The notes under the pieces were generated by a model, which was given only the letters and a program-made list of their open reading frames with translations, was not told the DNA's origin and searched no databases. Made by a program: the position numbers and the translations under genes. Positions 23,351-34,300 of a DNA stretch of 64,000 bases are shown here, piece by piece. Position 1 is the first letter of the stretch, and each line of letters starts with the position of its first letter. This DNA comes from Malurus cyaneus samueli (taxonomy: Eukaryota; Chordata; Aves; Passeriformes; Maluridae): contig CM019228.1 of assembly GCA_009741485.1 (NCBI GenBank), forward strand, positions 11,437,287-11,501,286. Reading direction: 5' to 3'.

Positions 23351-23872
23351 GCTGCCAGGGCGTGCTGTGCTTTTTGAGCTGCCTCCAAACCCCTGCCCTC
23401 GCTCCTGGAAGGGCTTTGCCGTTCGCTGTGCCCGTGGGAGGGTGACGTGTCCCCGCCGGTGCCAGTCTGGCAGGGAGGGAGATGGTGACAGAATTCCCCA
23501 CCTCTGCACCGGGCTCTGTGCCCGCTGCCCCCCAGGGCTGGGGTCCCTTTGCGGCTCCTGGGTCACCTCTGCGCGTCCCCCTTTGTCCCCATGCAGGGGG
23601 ACAGTGCAGTGCCAGGGCCGGGAGCAGCCGCGGGGCTCAGATGGAGCGCTGCCGGGTATCCATAGGGAGACCAGCCCGAATTCCCGCAGCGGCGGCGGCT
23701 CCGTGCCCTTCTCCCGGGAACGCTCAGAGCCGCGAGCGGGGCACGGCGGAGGTGTGCCAGCGCTGCCGGGGCTGTCCCGCTCCCGGAGGGCCCACCCCCG
23801 GGTCCCTGCGCTGCTCTGGGCGGGGGCTCTCAGGGCCCGGGGCGCGCGCCGCGCCGCCTCCCGCCGTGCCCC

Positions 23873-23879
23873 TTAAAAG
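23873..23879 (+). promoter_or_regulatory. Possible TATA-like element of TESC
   Basis: TTAAAAG lies about 50 bp upstream of the TESC ATG inside a GC-rich context. It could place initiation near 23902-23908, which would leave a very short 5' leader. This is only a weak match to a TATA box. Confidence 0.25.
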
Positions 23880-23923
23880 CGCGGCGGCTCCGGTGCAGCG
23901 CCGCGCGGCGCCGCACGGCCGGG

Positions 23924-23974
23924 ATGGGCTCGCGCGCACTTGGCCGAGATGCGGGAGCTGGGGACAGGACGGCT
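23924..23974 (+). CDS. TESC: TESC exon 1 (start codon; sequence probably missing bases)
   Basis: ATGGGC starts the exon and GGCT|GTGAGT ends it. Fragments corresponding to a conserved A-H-x-A-E-M-R-E-L...D-R-T-G order can be read only by switching frames. The exon is 51 nt, about 7 nt shorter than the usual 58. The phase needed to join exon 2 (a single T completing Phe) is not met. Location is supported by the start, the donor and the CpG island; the exact bases are doubtful. Confidence 0.7.
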
Positions 23975-26900
23975 GTGAGTCGGGGACCCGCGGCACCCGC
24001 CCTGCCGGGACTCGGCGGCCGAGGACACGGGGGACACAGCCCCGCGGGGGTGTCACCGGGGAGAGGGGGCTGTGCGGAGTGTCACCCGGGGGGTGCGGGA
24101 GGTGTCACCGGGAAGGGAGGGGGGGATAACTGGAAAGTCACCGGAGGGCCGGGGGCTGCAGGAGGTGACGTGGAGCAGGGGAGGGGGATGCAGGACGTGT
24201 CGCGTCACCCGCCAATGGGGAGGAGGCAGGAGATGTCACCCGGGGAGGGTGCAGAGGTGTCACCCGGGGTGGGGAGAGTGCAGGACGTGTCACCCGGGGG
24301 ACGGAGGGGGAAAAGGGCAGGGTGCCAGCGTGTCACCCTGGCCGTGCAGCCGTGTCCCCGCTGCCACAGCGCCACGAGCCGGGGCGTCGAGCGGCCACAC
24401 GTGCGATCCCCAGCTCCGCTCTGCCCCCCGCGCCACCAGCGCACGGGATTGTCCCCGCTTGGCTGCTCGGCCCCGGAGCCACCGGGCCGTGACACCCCCG
24501 CTCTGCTCCGGGGCGCAACGCGCGGGGCTGGGGGATCGAGGAACCAGCGGGGGAAGGAGCGGGGACACGGCCCGGGGCTCCCGCGGGGGTCGGAGCGTGG
24601 GGCGGGGTGGTCGCGTCCGTCCTGGGAAGTGTCACCTCTGCAGGACGTGGCGAGCTCGGGGCACGGGGATCGGGTGATCCCTCCTGGATCTGCTGAGGGG
24701 GCAGCTCTGCCCACGGCCAGAGGGTCTGTGGGGGCCGAGAGGGTCCAGGGACAGTCTCAGCGCTGCTGCTGCTCCTGGGGTCACATCTCCCTTCATCCTC
24801 TCTCCTCCCCCTCCAGGGAGGGCTGAGACCCCTCGAGCACCCCGGGGCGGATTCAGGAGCTTGGGGGGCCCGCGGGGTGCCAGCCTGGCAGCGCAGGGTG
24901 GGAGGGGTTTTTTAGGGATCCCTCCGGCCGGGGACCCCCCAGCAGCACCTCCGGCACAGGCGGCACCGGCCGGGGGCGGCTCCTGCCCCGGCACCCCCTG
25001 AATCAGCCCCAGGGGAGGGTTTGCAAGGGCAGCACCCGAAATTGTCACCGGAGCAGAGGAGAGGGGGCGGGGAACCCTGACTCCAGCCATGACGGGATGG
25101 TGTCCGGGCTCCGGTGGGTTCACAGAGCTCCCACGGCGCTGTGGCTGCACCCAAAACCCTCGGGAATTCCGGGATTTCCAGCCCGGAGCAGGGCATTGCA
25201 CCGGGGAGCAGAGGGAAGGGCAGAGCCACCCGAATGTGCCCGAGGTTTTTTCCTCTCCCTTCTCCCCCATGGAGGGCACCTGAGGGGCTGCGGGGGCTCT
25301 GGGGCCGGCCCCTCCCCTCCTCCCTCCCTCCTCTCCCTCCCTCCGTGTGCTCCATCCAAGCTGCAGCAGCATCTTCCCAGGCTGATGGGATCATTCCCTG
25401 CCCCCGGGATGGTCTGAGCCCCCAGCGCCCCTTTCCCTTGGGCTGCCCTTCGCTCGAGCAGCAAAACCACGCCGGGCTGGGAGCAGCAATCGCAGCTCCC
25501 TTGGGTTTAAATCCCTTTTTTCCTCCTCCCTTTTAAATTCCGTGTTTAAATCCCGTTTTTTCCCGTGTTTAAATCTCCCTGAGCAGAGGCCGTGCAGGAC
25601 ACGGGCCTGCAGCACCGGGGTGCATCTGTGGGACACGAGCAGCCTCTGCTGCCCTTCGGCCAGCTCTTCTCCAGCACAGCTCCTGCCTTTTGGGAAGGTT
25701 TTCCCTGTTCGTTTTTTTCTTTGGAAGCAGCTGAAAACACAGGATGGAGCCATCCTGGGAGACATTCCCTGAAGGAAAACCTGGGATTGGGGAAAAACGG
25801 AGGAAAATCCTATCAGCCTGCGGGCGCCAACCGTGAGCACGGAGCCACCGGTCCTGGTTCTGTGTCCTGCCGGGGGTTGGGACATTTTTCTGAGCGATCA
25901 AAGCTTTTTGCTGTGCCCCAAAGTCCCCGATGCTGAAGGCTCTGGTGGCTCTGCTGCTCCCATGGTGACAGCCACGTCGCCGAGGCAGGAGGGGAAAGGT
26001 CACTTCTCCATGGCCAAAATTGGAAAGCAAAGTCCGGGGAAAGTTTCCGTGGGCGTGTGGGGTCAGCAGGAGGGCGGCAGCCGGGAGGGATTAGGGCAGA
26101 AAACCCCAAATTGGTGAATTGGGGGCTGGGCATCGTTGGGAAGGGTTCAGTCAAAGGGGTTTAAAGCCGTCGGGAGGTGCCGGGGTTGTGGGGCAGCCGG
26201 GGCCCAGAGCCGACCAAAGGGTTTTCCAGGCTGCTCCCAGAGCTCTGAGGAGGCTCAGCCCCGCTGATCGATGGGCGCTATTTCCAGCTGCGGGACCGAG
26301 GGGCTATGACATCAAAAAGGAGGCAGGGAGGCCGCAGTCTGACCGCTGCCTCTGCAATTAACGCAATTAACCTGTCAAGCTCGGATATTTCACACGATTT
26401 TATGTTCATCCATGGCTCCAGGAGGGGCTGCAGGAGCGGGGGGGATCCGGCTGGTGCCCGCACAGCCTCCCCGATCCCCGGAGACGCGCTCCGAAGCACT
26501 TCCCGAGCTCCTGGGAACGGCCCCTGCCGATATTGTCAGAGCCGGGCTCGGGGGGTTGGGCTTGGTTACAGCCCAGGGGAGCAGCTGGATGGATAAACCC
26601 GGTGGGATTGGGGCAGTGGGGAGGTGCTGCTGGAGCCCCAGCGCTGATGGAGCTCCCCTCCTCCAGCTCCTGCCCACGGGGTGGGTCCATCCCCCGCACC
26701 TCGATGGTTCCCGGCTCACCCTGAGCAGGGGCAGCGATTTCAAAGCCCCAAAGTGTTCATTTTGGGGCGCTGCTCGTGCCCCCTCCGTGTCCCCTCCTGT
26801 CCCCTGGCACAGGGCAGGTGCTGCTGCCAGGATTTCTGACCCCAGGGTTATTTCCTGCCCCCAGCCAGGGATGTGGGCACGGAGGAACCTCCCAGCTCCG

Positions 26901-29900
26901 GGCAGAAATGTCCTTGGATGGTGCCAAAAACCCCAAATGAAACGATCAAGCCTGTTTGAAGGACCCTGAACTGGGGTTGGGATCCAGTTGTGCCATGCCA
27001 TGCCAAGCCAGGCCAGGGAATTCTCTGCAGCCCAGGAGGGGATAAAGCAGCCCTTGGCACGGTCCTGAAGCCCAGGAGGGGACACGGGGACACACAGGGA
27101 CCTGCACGGAGCCACCGGAGGGAAACGGGGCTGGCACAGGAGTGCCCGAGTGCGAGCCCCTGAGGGGAGGGGACAGCCACGGGTGGGGGTCCCCAAGGTC
27201 CCTCGGGGCTCAGTCCCTGTCACCTCTGTCCTTTCCCTGGCAGTCACCTCGGAACAGATCGAGCACCTGCACCGGCGCTTCAAACAGCTGAGCCAGGACC
27301 AGCTGACCATCCGGTACGGAATGAGGAACCCAGTCCATGGAAATCCTGTCCCACTGCAATCCCATCCCATTCTATGGCAATTCCAGTCCCATGAGAATCC
27401 CAGTTCATGGAAATCCCAGTCTGTGACAATCTCATCCCACTGCAATCCCATTCATGGGAATCCCAGTCCCATGGCAACCCAAGTCCGTGGAAATTCCATC
27501 CCACAGCAATCCCAGTCTGTGGCAATCCCATCCCACTGCAATCCCATTCCATGACATCCCAATCCCACTCCTGGAGCTCCCCAGAGCATCTCCCACCCCT
27601 CTGTGATTCCCAGTGTCCTTCCCAGCCATTCCCAGCGTCCGCATGCTCAAAACCAAGGAAACACCCATGGCCTGGACGTCGGGGCACTCCTGGGGAACAC
27701 CTCAGCACTCCCAGCTTTGAAATCCATTTTGGGGTGGGAATTGGGGCTGCAGTTGCTCCCATCCCTCTCCTCGATGGCCGTGCAGGGATTGGGCTCCTCG
27801 GGAGAGCTCCGAGCCCCCGCTGCTTCCCCCTCCTGGGAGTTGTTTCTTGGCTCGTTTGCTCCGTAAATCATCGACAGCGAGGGGAGGGTGGGCAGCAGGA
27901 GCTCCTTCTCCTGTTTGACGCCTTTTTTCCTGGGAAAACCCTAAAATCCATGGCAGGGCCCTGGTGGCATCCCAGGAGCTGCCCAAAGACTCATTTTAGC
28001 GGGATAAAATCGCAGGGCACTTCCTCTGAGCCTGAATTGAGGCAAAAGGGGTTTTAATTCAAAATTTCTGTATTTTTTCCATGATTTCTTTGGAAGAAAG
28101 GGGTTGGGGCTTTCAGTGGCTGTCGGAGCCTCTCCCTCCTCCATGGCCACAGTTCCCAGTTTTGGGTCTCTCCATCCCTTTTCCAGCAAAGAGAACTTTG
28201 ACAGCATTCCCGACCTGGAGTTCAACCCAATCAGGGGCAAAATTGTCCACGCCTTCTTTGACAAGCGGTGAGAACCCCAGAACCCAGGGAGGGATGGGAT
28301 GGGATGGGTGGATGGGATGGGATGGGATGGAGTGGGATGGGATGGATGGATGGGATGGGATGGGGTCTTCCAAAGGTTGAGATGAGTGTGTGGGGGGGGA
28401 TATTAAGGACATTTAAGCAAAATCTTAGGGACAAATGAGTCCCAAAGCTTTGCTGGGCTTGGGATTGGGTGACTGGGGACTCCGGCATCCCCAGGAACCT
28501 GCGGAGGAGTCGGAGGCTGGCAGACGAATCAACTTCGAGGATTTCCTGACCATCATGTCCTATTTCCGACCCATCGAGATGAACATGGACGAGGAGCAGC
28601 TCGACCGCTTCCGGAAGGAGAAGCTCAAATGTGAGGCTTTCCCAGACTCTGGGGTTTGGGGTGGGGCGGGAAGGCGCTGCCCTGACCCCGCTCTCGCCCC
28701 TCCCAGTCCTGTTCCACATGTACGACTCGGACCACGACGGCAAGATCACGCTGCAGGAGTACAGAAATGTAACAAACGCTCCCTCCCAACGCGCTGGCAC
28801 CCCATTCCCACCCCAGGCTGGGTCTGATCCCCCCCTGGCCCTGCAGGTGGTGGAGGAGCTGCTCTCAGGGAACCCCCACCTGGAGAAGAGTCGGCGCGCT
28901 CCATCGCCGAGGGGCCATGATGGAGGCGGCCAGCATCTGCGTGGGACAGATGGTGGGAGCTCTGGGGAGCCACCCCCAGCTCTGCTGGGGCACTGAGGGG
29001 CTGGGGTCAGACATGAGGGCTGGGTCTCCAGAAATGGGCGGGGTGGGCTAAAATGGGGGGTGCCAGAAATGGGGCTTGGGGTGGGAGTAGAGAATAGGGG
29101 CTGGGGTGGCAACGAATGGGGCATGGGGTGGGCCAGGATGGGGCTGGGGTGGGCTCATGAAATTGTGGGATGTGGGGTGGCTCAGAAATTGGGGGCCATG
29201 GGGCATGGGTGGCATCAGTAAATGGGGCGTGAGGTGGCTCCAGAAATGGGGCTGGGGTGGCACCAGAATGGGGTGGCCAATGGGGCAGGGGTGGCTCAGA
29301 CATGGTGTGGGGTTGGCAAGTAAATGGGGCTGGAGCTCAATGGGCAGGGGTGGCTCAAGAATGGGGTGGGGTGGCACAGAAATGGGGCTGGGAGGTACCA
29401 TGTTTCCAGGATATCTCCCACTGGAGACTTCCTGGCGGGATTGTATCGTGCGCGGACGAGCAGTTCCAGGGTGGTTTTGTGTCGTGGAAAACCTAAGGGG
29501 GATCAGCAAACAGCATCCCATAAACCCCATCCCTAAATGCTCATGGAAAAGGCTGCTCTTTGTAGGGCTGTGAACCAGTTATAGGGTGCAGTGCAGGGTC
29601 AGCGCTGGGCACCCATGGGAGACACATCCCTCACTCCCAAGGGACATCCCTGGGCTGCCCCCTGTCCCCAGCCCCTGCCCATCACCCTGGGGCAACTGTA
29701 GGGTTTGCTCTCACCCCACCAGGGCCCGGACCAGGTGTACGAGGGCATCACCTTCGAGGATTTCCTTAAGGTCGGTGACAGCTCCGTGCCCCGGGAGGAG
29801 GGACCGGGGCGGGCACAGGGAGGGGGTTGGCCCTGGCCCCGCTCAGCCCCTGCCCCTGGCAGATGTGGCAGGGCATCGACATCGAGACCAAGATGCACGT

Positions 29901-29940
29901 CCGCTTCCTGAACGTGGACACCATCGCTCACTGCTACTGA
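23924..29940 (+). CDS. TESC: TESC, tescalcin / CHP3 (8 coding exons, full coding span with introns)
   Basis: Tescalcin is a calcineurin-B-like EF-hand protein that binds Ca2+ and regulates the Na+/H+ exchanger NHE1. It is N-myristoylated through Gly2; the sequence begins Met-Gly. Exons are 23924-23974, 27244-27313, 28187-28267, 28495-28630, 28707-28768, 28847-28952, 29723-29770 and 29863-29940. The functional EF-hand is in exon 5: its loop [12 protein letters not shown] has D, D, D, T and E at positions 1, 3, 5, 9 and 12. Borders and most phases fit the family, and the C-terminus ends [12 protein letters not shown]. Exon 1, exon 4 (one lost base near GACGAATCAAC) and exon 6 (two lost Gs) break the frame as written. 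I regard these as consensus errors, because all splice sites and surrounding residues are conserved. A decayed gene is the alternative. Confidence 0.95.
23975..27243 (+). other. TESC intron 1
   Basis: The intron is GC-rich. It holds the downstream half of the CpG island and, near 26270-26420, a short AT-rich island that may be a conserved element. Long open frames here (for example 26390-27451 minus) show no family similarity. Confidence 0.7.
27244..27313 (+). CDS. TESC: TESC exon 2
   Basis: The acceptor is CCTGGCAG and the donor CG|GTACGG. With the T from exon 1 it encodes [20 protein letters not shown], then LTIR. This is the first EF-hand-like helix of the calcineurin-B fold. Confidence 0.96.
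27320..27565. repeat. Minisatellite in TESC intron 2
   Basis: Irregular repetition of units such as CAATCCCATCCCACTG and ATGGAAATCCCAGTC, 14-33 bp long, begins six bases after the exon 2 donor. Alternation of CATGG-AAATCC and CACTGC-AATCCC blocks suggests a composite repeat. Confidence 0.75.
28187..28267 (+). CDS. TESC: TESC exon 3
   Basis: The acceptor is TTTTCCAG and the donor CG|GTGAGA. The exon encodes [20 protein letters not shown] followed by HAFFDKR. Frame and phase are intact. Confidence 0.97.
28283..28372. repeat. (GGGAT)n microsatellite in TESC intron 3
   Basis: Tandem GGGAT and GGAT units form about 90 bp immediately after the exon 3 donor. Confidence 0.9.
28495..28630 (+). CDS. 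TESC: TESC exon 4 (one-base deletion)
   Basis: The acceptor is ATCCCCAG and the donor AAAT|GTGAGG. The 5' part reads [11 protein letters not shown] in the frame coming from exon 3. The rest, [20 protein letters not shown], then [14 protein letters not shown], is in the next frame. The break is at GACGAATCAAC, where an A or G of GAxATC is missing. The segment between NLR and LADE is also one residue shorter than in mammals. Confidence 0.94.
28707..28768 (+). CDS. TESC: TESC exon 5 (Ca2+-binding EF-hand)
   Basis: The acceptor is CCTCCCAG and the donor AAT|GTAACA. The exon encodes [20 protein letters not shown] plus N. The loop D-x-D-x-D-G-x-I-x-x-x-E is a complete canonical EF-hand and is the Ca2+ site of tescalcin. 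Confidence 0.97.
28847..28952 (+). CDS. TESC: TESC exon 6 (two one-base deletions)
   Basis: The acceptor is CCTGCAG and the donor ATG|GTGGGA. The exon starts [14 protein letters not shown] in frame. It loses one G before AGTCGGCG and another in GAGGGGCCATG. Three frames are therefore needed to read on through SARSIAEG and [12 protein letters not shown]. Length is 106 nt, where 108 would keep phase. Both losses are at runs of G. Confidence 0.94.
28990..29400. repeat. Minisatellite in TESC intron 6 (ATGGGGCTGGGGTGGC)
   Basis: About 12-14 imperfect units of roughly 30 bp built from AGAAATGGGG, CTGGGGTGG and CTCA blocks fill most of intron 6. They generate the Trp/Gly-rich open frames seen on the plus strand. 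Confidence 0.85.
29723..29770 (+). CDS. TESC: TESC exon 7
   Basis: The acceptor is CCCACCAG. The donor AAG|GTCGGT is weaker than usual. The exon encodes [16 protein letters not shown], and frame is intact. Confidence 0.96.
29863..29940 (+). CDS. TESC: TESC exon 8 (C-terminus and stop)
   Basis: The acceptor is CCTGGCAG. The exon encodes [20 protein letters not shown], then IAHCY and TGA at 29938-29940. It matches the tescalcin C-terminus. Confidence 0.97.
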   Translation: MWQGIDIETKMHVRFLNVDTIAHCY

Positions 29941-29990
29941 GGACAGAAGGAGGAGGAGGAGGAGGAGGAGGAGGAGGAGGAGGAGATGCA
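29941..29990 (+). repeat. (GGA)n repeat at start of TESC 3' UTR
   Basis: About 14 GGA triplets in two stretches begin directly after the TESC stop codon. Confidence 0.9.
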
Positions 29991-30089
29991 GGAAGAAGAG
30001 GACCCAGCAGCAGCTCCATGTCCGGGCTCCCATCTCCCCGGCTCCATCCCGCCCTCTCTACTCTACAAACATTAGAGGCTTTTATCTGT

Positions 30090-30095
30090 AATAAA
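30090..30095 (+). terminator. TESC: Poly(A) signal of TESC
   Basis: AATAAA lies 150 bp after the TESC stop and is followed by a T-rich stretch. This gives a short 3' UTR. Confidence 0.7.
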
Positions 30096-30583
30096 AGATA
30101 TTTCTCTTTTTAGTCCTCGCTGGGAACTGCTCCCTCCATCCATCACTCCACGGTGGAGGTTTCCCCGAGCAGAAAGCCTCCACAAATCCAGGTTTCCCCA
30201 TCGATCTGGATTTTTGGCCTCTGCCACGTGCTAAGCTGATCCCAGGCTGTGGGATGGGGATGCTGTGGGGCAGGAGGTGAAGGCAGAATCCTAAAAGGAC
30301 AACCTCACCCCACAGTGCATCCTGCAGCCCCTGCCCCGGGCACCGGCCCTTCCTTCTTCTCTGCCACGTTATGGGGTCTCTGCTCTGTGCCACCCCGAGG
30401 GCGCGGCCAGGGCTTCCCTCGCAGGGTCTGTCCCCTCCAAAGCCCCCGGTGTCCGTTCGGAGCCGCTGGAGCCGCTCCGGGAGCTGCTGGCCAAGGACAG
30501 CCCTTCCCCGCAATGCAGGGCTGGCCTGGAGAGACCTGCCCCGCTCGGCAGCACCGCGGGCAGCCCGGGATGGAGCCTGGGAT

Positions 30584-30697
30584 GGAGCTGACCCCGGGAA
30601 TGTCCCGCAGAGCCGCGGGATGGAGCTGACCCCGGAATGCCCCGCAGAGCCGCGGGATGGAGCTGACCCCGGGAATGCCCCGCAGAGCCGCGGGACA
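30584..30697. repeat. Three-copy 37-38 bp tandem repeat
   Basis: Three near-identical copies of a unit beginning GGAGCTGACCCCGGGAATG and ending CGCAGAGCCGCGGGA lie downstream of TESC. Confidence 0.85.
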
Positions 30698-30959
30698 GCG
30701 CTGCCGGTGCTGCGGGGCTGGTGCGGGGAGCTGGAGCTGGGCTGGCGGGGAGAGCCGGGGCTGGATGGGGGCGCTGGGGATGGAGCTCCCGGCGCTCCCC
30801 GAGGAGCCGCTCGGGCTCCTGGGGCTGCCCCACGGCCCCGCAGCTCGGGATGGGTGGGCAGGGCTCTGGGATTCCCATCGGGATCTCCGCTGGCTTCTTC
30901 GCGCGCTCCCATCTCCCGGGCACCACATCGGCACCGCCCGGCGAGAGGAACCACCCACT

Positions 30960-31060
30960 CCTCTCCCAGTCTCCTCCTCCTCCTCCAAAACCTCTCATCC
31001 TCCTCCTCCTCCTGAACCTCTCCTCATCCTCCTCGTCCTCCTCCTCCTGCCTGCGCCAGA
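30960..31060. repeat. CTC/CCT-rich low-complexity tract
   Basis: Repeated CTCCTCCTC triplets run over about 100 bp. No coding meaning is supported. Confidence 0.75.
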
Positions 31061-31315
31061 CCCTCGGCGCTCCCTCCCCACCCCAAGCACACGAGGGCAC
31101 AGCCTCCAGCTCTTCCCCGAATCCCCAGGTTTCCGCAGCAAAGCCAGGCTCCTTTCCCTGTTTTCTCACGGAAATTCCCCCCCAGACGCTGTAGGATCAC
31201 CCCGCTCCCGAATCCTGCCAGCTCCGTGCTCCCAGCCACAGTCCTGGGTATCTGAAAGGTCTTTTTCCATTCCCAAATGGGGGATGCTGCATTGGGCAGC
31301 CGAGTGAAGGGTTAG

Positions 31316-31360
31316 CCAGAATCCTAAAAGGACAACCTCACCCCACAGTGCATCCTGCAG
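31316..31360. repeat. Second copy of 30284-30329 at the edge of the gap
   Basis: The 45 bases before the N run (CAGAATCCTAAAAGGACAAC through CATCCTGCAG) are identical to 30284-30328. A repeated segment stopping exactly at a gap is what an unresolved join leaves. Confidence 0.85.
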
Positions 31361-31385
31361 NNNNNNNNNNNNNNNNNNNNNNNNN
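31361..31385. other. Assembly gap (25 N)
   Basis: Twenty-five unknown bases. The round size suggests a placeholder rather than a measured distance. Confidence 0.99.
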
Positions 31386-31392
31386 TTTCCCG

Positions 31393-34300
31393 TGGGTCAG
31401 GGGTTGACACAAGACCAGGGTACATCCCCTCACACCGACTTTCCTTGGAGGAATCATCCAAGGGGATCCGCACCGGCACGGGGTGAGAGCGCCTGCAATG
31501 CTGGAGGACTGAAAGGATTGATGAGGGATAATATCATTCTGGAGCTAATTAACTGTACCCCTGGTATTCTGTTCAGTGGCAAGGAAAATGTGGGAGTTTG
31601 GGAGCAGAGGCAGCGCCCAACACAAACTGGCTGAGGTTTTGCCATTGCTCACATCGGAGAATTCTCAGTGGGAATGGGATCGAGTGAAGGGCACATGAAA
31701 GAGGTGGAGAGGGGAAGTTAATCCCGATCCTCAGCCCAGGGATGGGGATGAGAGCTCTGGGCTGGGCAGGAGCATCGCTGCCATGGCCAGCACAGAGGGT
31801 TGGTGTTACACACGGCAAAACCCAGCGAGATAGGAGAATAATCCTGCAAATCGCAGGAAAATCCAGGAAAATCTGGCGAGCCCGGGAAACCTGGCAAGGC
31901 ATGCTTCTGCCGCAGCACAAATCCTGCAAAGGCTGGAGGTTATCCTAAAGGATAATCTCTGCTGTGGATGCAGAACCTGGGATGTGTCCGGGGCAGACCA
32001 GCGGGATCTGTGGGGTCAGCAGAGGGTAATGGGAGATTGAATGCTTTCCACATCTTGGAAATCCATTCCCCCTGGATTCTCCTGCATATAGAGGATTTCA
32101 GCTGCTCATGGGGTCTCCGGGGACTGCTCCAGCAGGGACAGTCAGAGATACCTGCGGGGATGGGAGGGGCTGGGGACACATGGACAGCTCCAGGGACCTG
32201 GAGGGTTTAGGACCTCACACAGAAGGTGGAAATGAGAGGCAAATGTCACTGGAGGAAAGGGCGGGACAGAGGCAGAATATTTTCACTTGTGACCGAAATC
32301 CACCTTTGTGCCAGCAGTGGCAGGAGTGACAGGGGGGAGAGGAGAAGCGAGGCTGAGTGGGTGGCAAGGCTGGAGAGAAGGCTCCGAGAACCCAGAGTCT
32401 CTCTCTGCGTCTCCTCCTGCCCTTCTCGGCTCAGGACAGGAATGCAGCCCCAAACCCGAAGGCTCTTCCCTCACTGCAAAGGGGTTGAGGACATCAAAGG
32501 CCAAAGCCCTTCCTGGGGCAGTGTGGTGGCTGACCAGGAGCAGAGGGAGGCGGTTCCAGCAGAGCTCTGAGCTTTCCATGGAGCTGCTTCCTGCGGCCAG
32601 CTCGGCTGGCACAGCGGGCTGTGACCAACACGGTCCTTTGATCCATTCCTTGGAGGCAGGACACCAGAGGACCGAGACCCATGGAGCAGGGATCACCAGC
32701 TGGACCAGACCCTTGGAGCAGGCGTCATCCAGAGGACACAGACACCTATTGAGCAGGATCATTCAGCAGACACAGAACCCTTGAGCAGTCTCCAGCAGGA
32801 CCAGACACCTTGGGCAGGGATCATCAGCAGGACACAGACCCTTGGAAGCAGGGATCATCCAGCAGGAACAGACACCCCTTGGGGCGGGATCCATCCCAGC
32901 AGGACACAGAACCCTTGGGGCAGGGATCATCCCACAGACACAGACACCCTTGGGCAGGGATCCATCCAGCAGGACACAGACACCCTTGAGAGGGATTCCA
33001 GCAGTGCAAGACACCTTGGGCAGGATTCCCAGCAGACACCCCTGGAGCTGAGCATCGCTGCACCACAACACCACAGGTCTCGAGGCTTTTCATCAAATGA
33101 TGCCTTTGTATTCTTCTGCTGTCCCCCAGCTGTCGCAGGGCACAGCTGGCAGGTGGCACCAGTGGAACCTGACCTTCAGCCTGACCTCTGCCAGTCCTCC
33201 ACCCTGACCCCACCCGGGAGGTTTGCCCTTGTGTGCACTCAGACCTGTGGACAACACTGAAACCTCCCTGCCACTGACTGGCACCAGGGATTGGGAAGCC
33301 CAGGTTGCTTCCATCCCCAGGAAAATGGATGGAGACTCCATTCTTGCTCTTGAAATGAAGGAAAAGGCTCCATTTCATGTCCCTAGCCCCAAATTCAGCA
33401 GCTCCCTCCAGCACAGCGTAATGAGCAGCCAGGGAAGCAGGATGACATCCTCCCCAAACTCCAGCTGGAGATTCTCCAGCAGGACAGGAGTGTGGGTTAA
33501 TGCTCAAGCCCTGCTGTGTGCAACGTCCTTAAAAATCCCATACACGGGGAAAGACCCGAAATTTCGCTGAGCCAGGGGATTTGGGCTGTGGGGACAGATC
33601 CACTCACTGGAGGTGAACCTGCACTAGAAAGCCAACAGCTGCAGCTGCAGGTGCTGCAAATCCCCTTCCCAGCGGCTCCGGCAGGCAGGAGAGGGAGGAG
33701 GGAAGCGGAGGCGGCTCGGGAAAGGACTCACGTGGGCCCACACAACCTTATCAGCTCTGGCAGCAGCGAGATGGAGGAGGAACAAAGTGCTCCAGATAAC
33801 GAGCGGATATGGAGCAGGGAAGACAAGCAGGGAGCTCTCCCTGCTCAGCACATCTCAGAAGCTGCAAGGTTGGAGCAACCCCAAGTCAATTGCTACAGCA
33901 CCATTATTTGTTGGTTTTGGCTGAACTCTTGTCCAAATTGTGTATCTGTAACATTTCCTGTATTCAGGGGCGGGAGGGAATGGGCTGAAGAGGCAGAGGA
34001 TTAAATACAGAGCCTAGCTTTATGAAGATCCGATTTATTGGTCAGACAGAATGGCTTATGCCTTGCCACTTTTTTGTGTATCATCCAGCGCGAAGAAACG
34101 TAATTCCAAAACCATATGTGAATTTTGTTGGGGGTCATGAAAAAACCACAGAAAAAAGCTGTGAAATGCAGCTTCTCCAGGGTCTTCAGTGGACTGCGAG
34201 GGTGCAGTGCCGCCAGCCCCTCTGCTGCAGGTTTGGAAAATTCCTGCACCTCCTCAGCCTTCACATTGACACATAACCGGGAAAAGGTGCTGAGATTAAA

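Larger units (their letters stand above)
23380..24700 (+). promoter_or_regulatory. TESC: CpG island over TESC exon 1
   Basis: The region is very GC-rich and dense in CpG and surrounds the TESC start codon. The first part of intron 1 has a loose GTGTCACCCGGGG repetition (about 24040-24300). A CpG-island promoter is inferred from composition. Confidence 0.6.

Noticed and set aside
26390..27451. 353-codon minus-strand frame antisense to TESC intron 1 and exon 2
   Set aside because: It has Trp-Asp-rich repetition from the intron 2 minisatellite and no family similarity; it overlaps a secure TESC exon.
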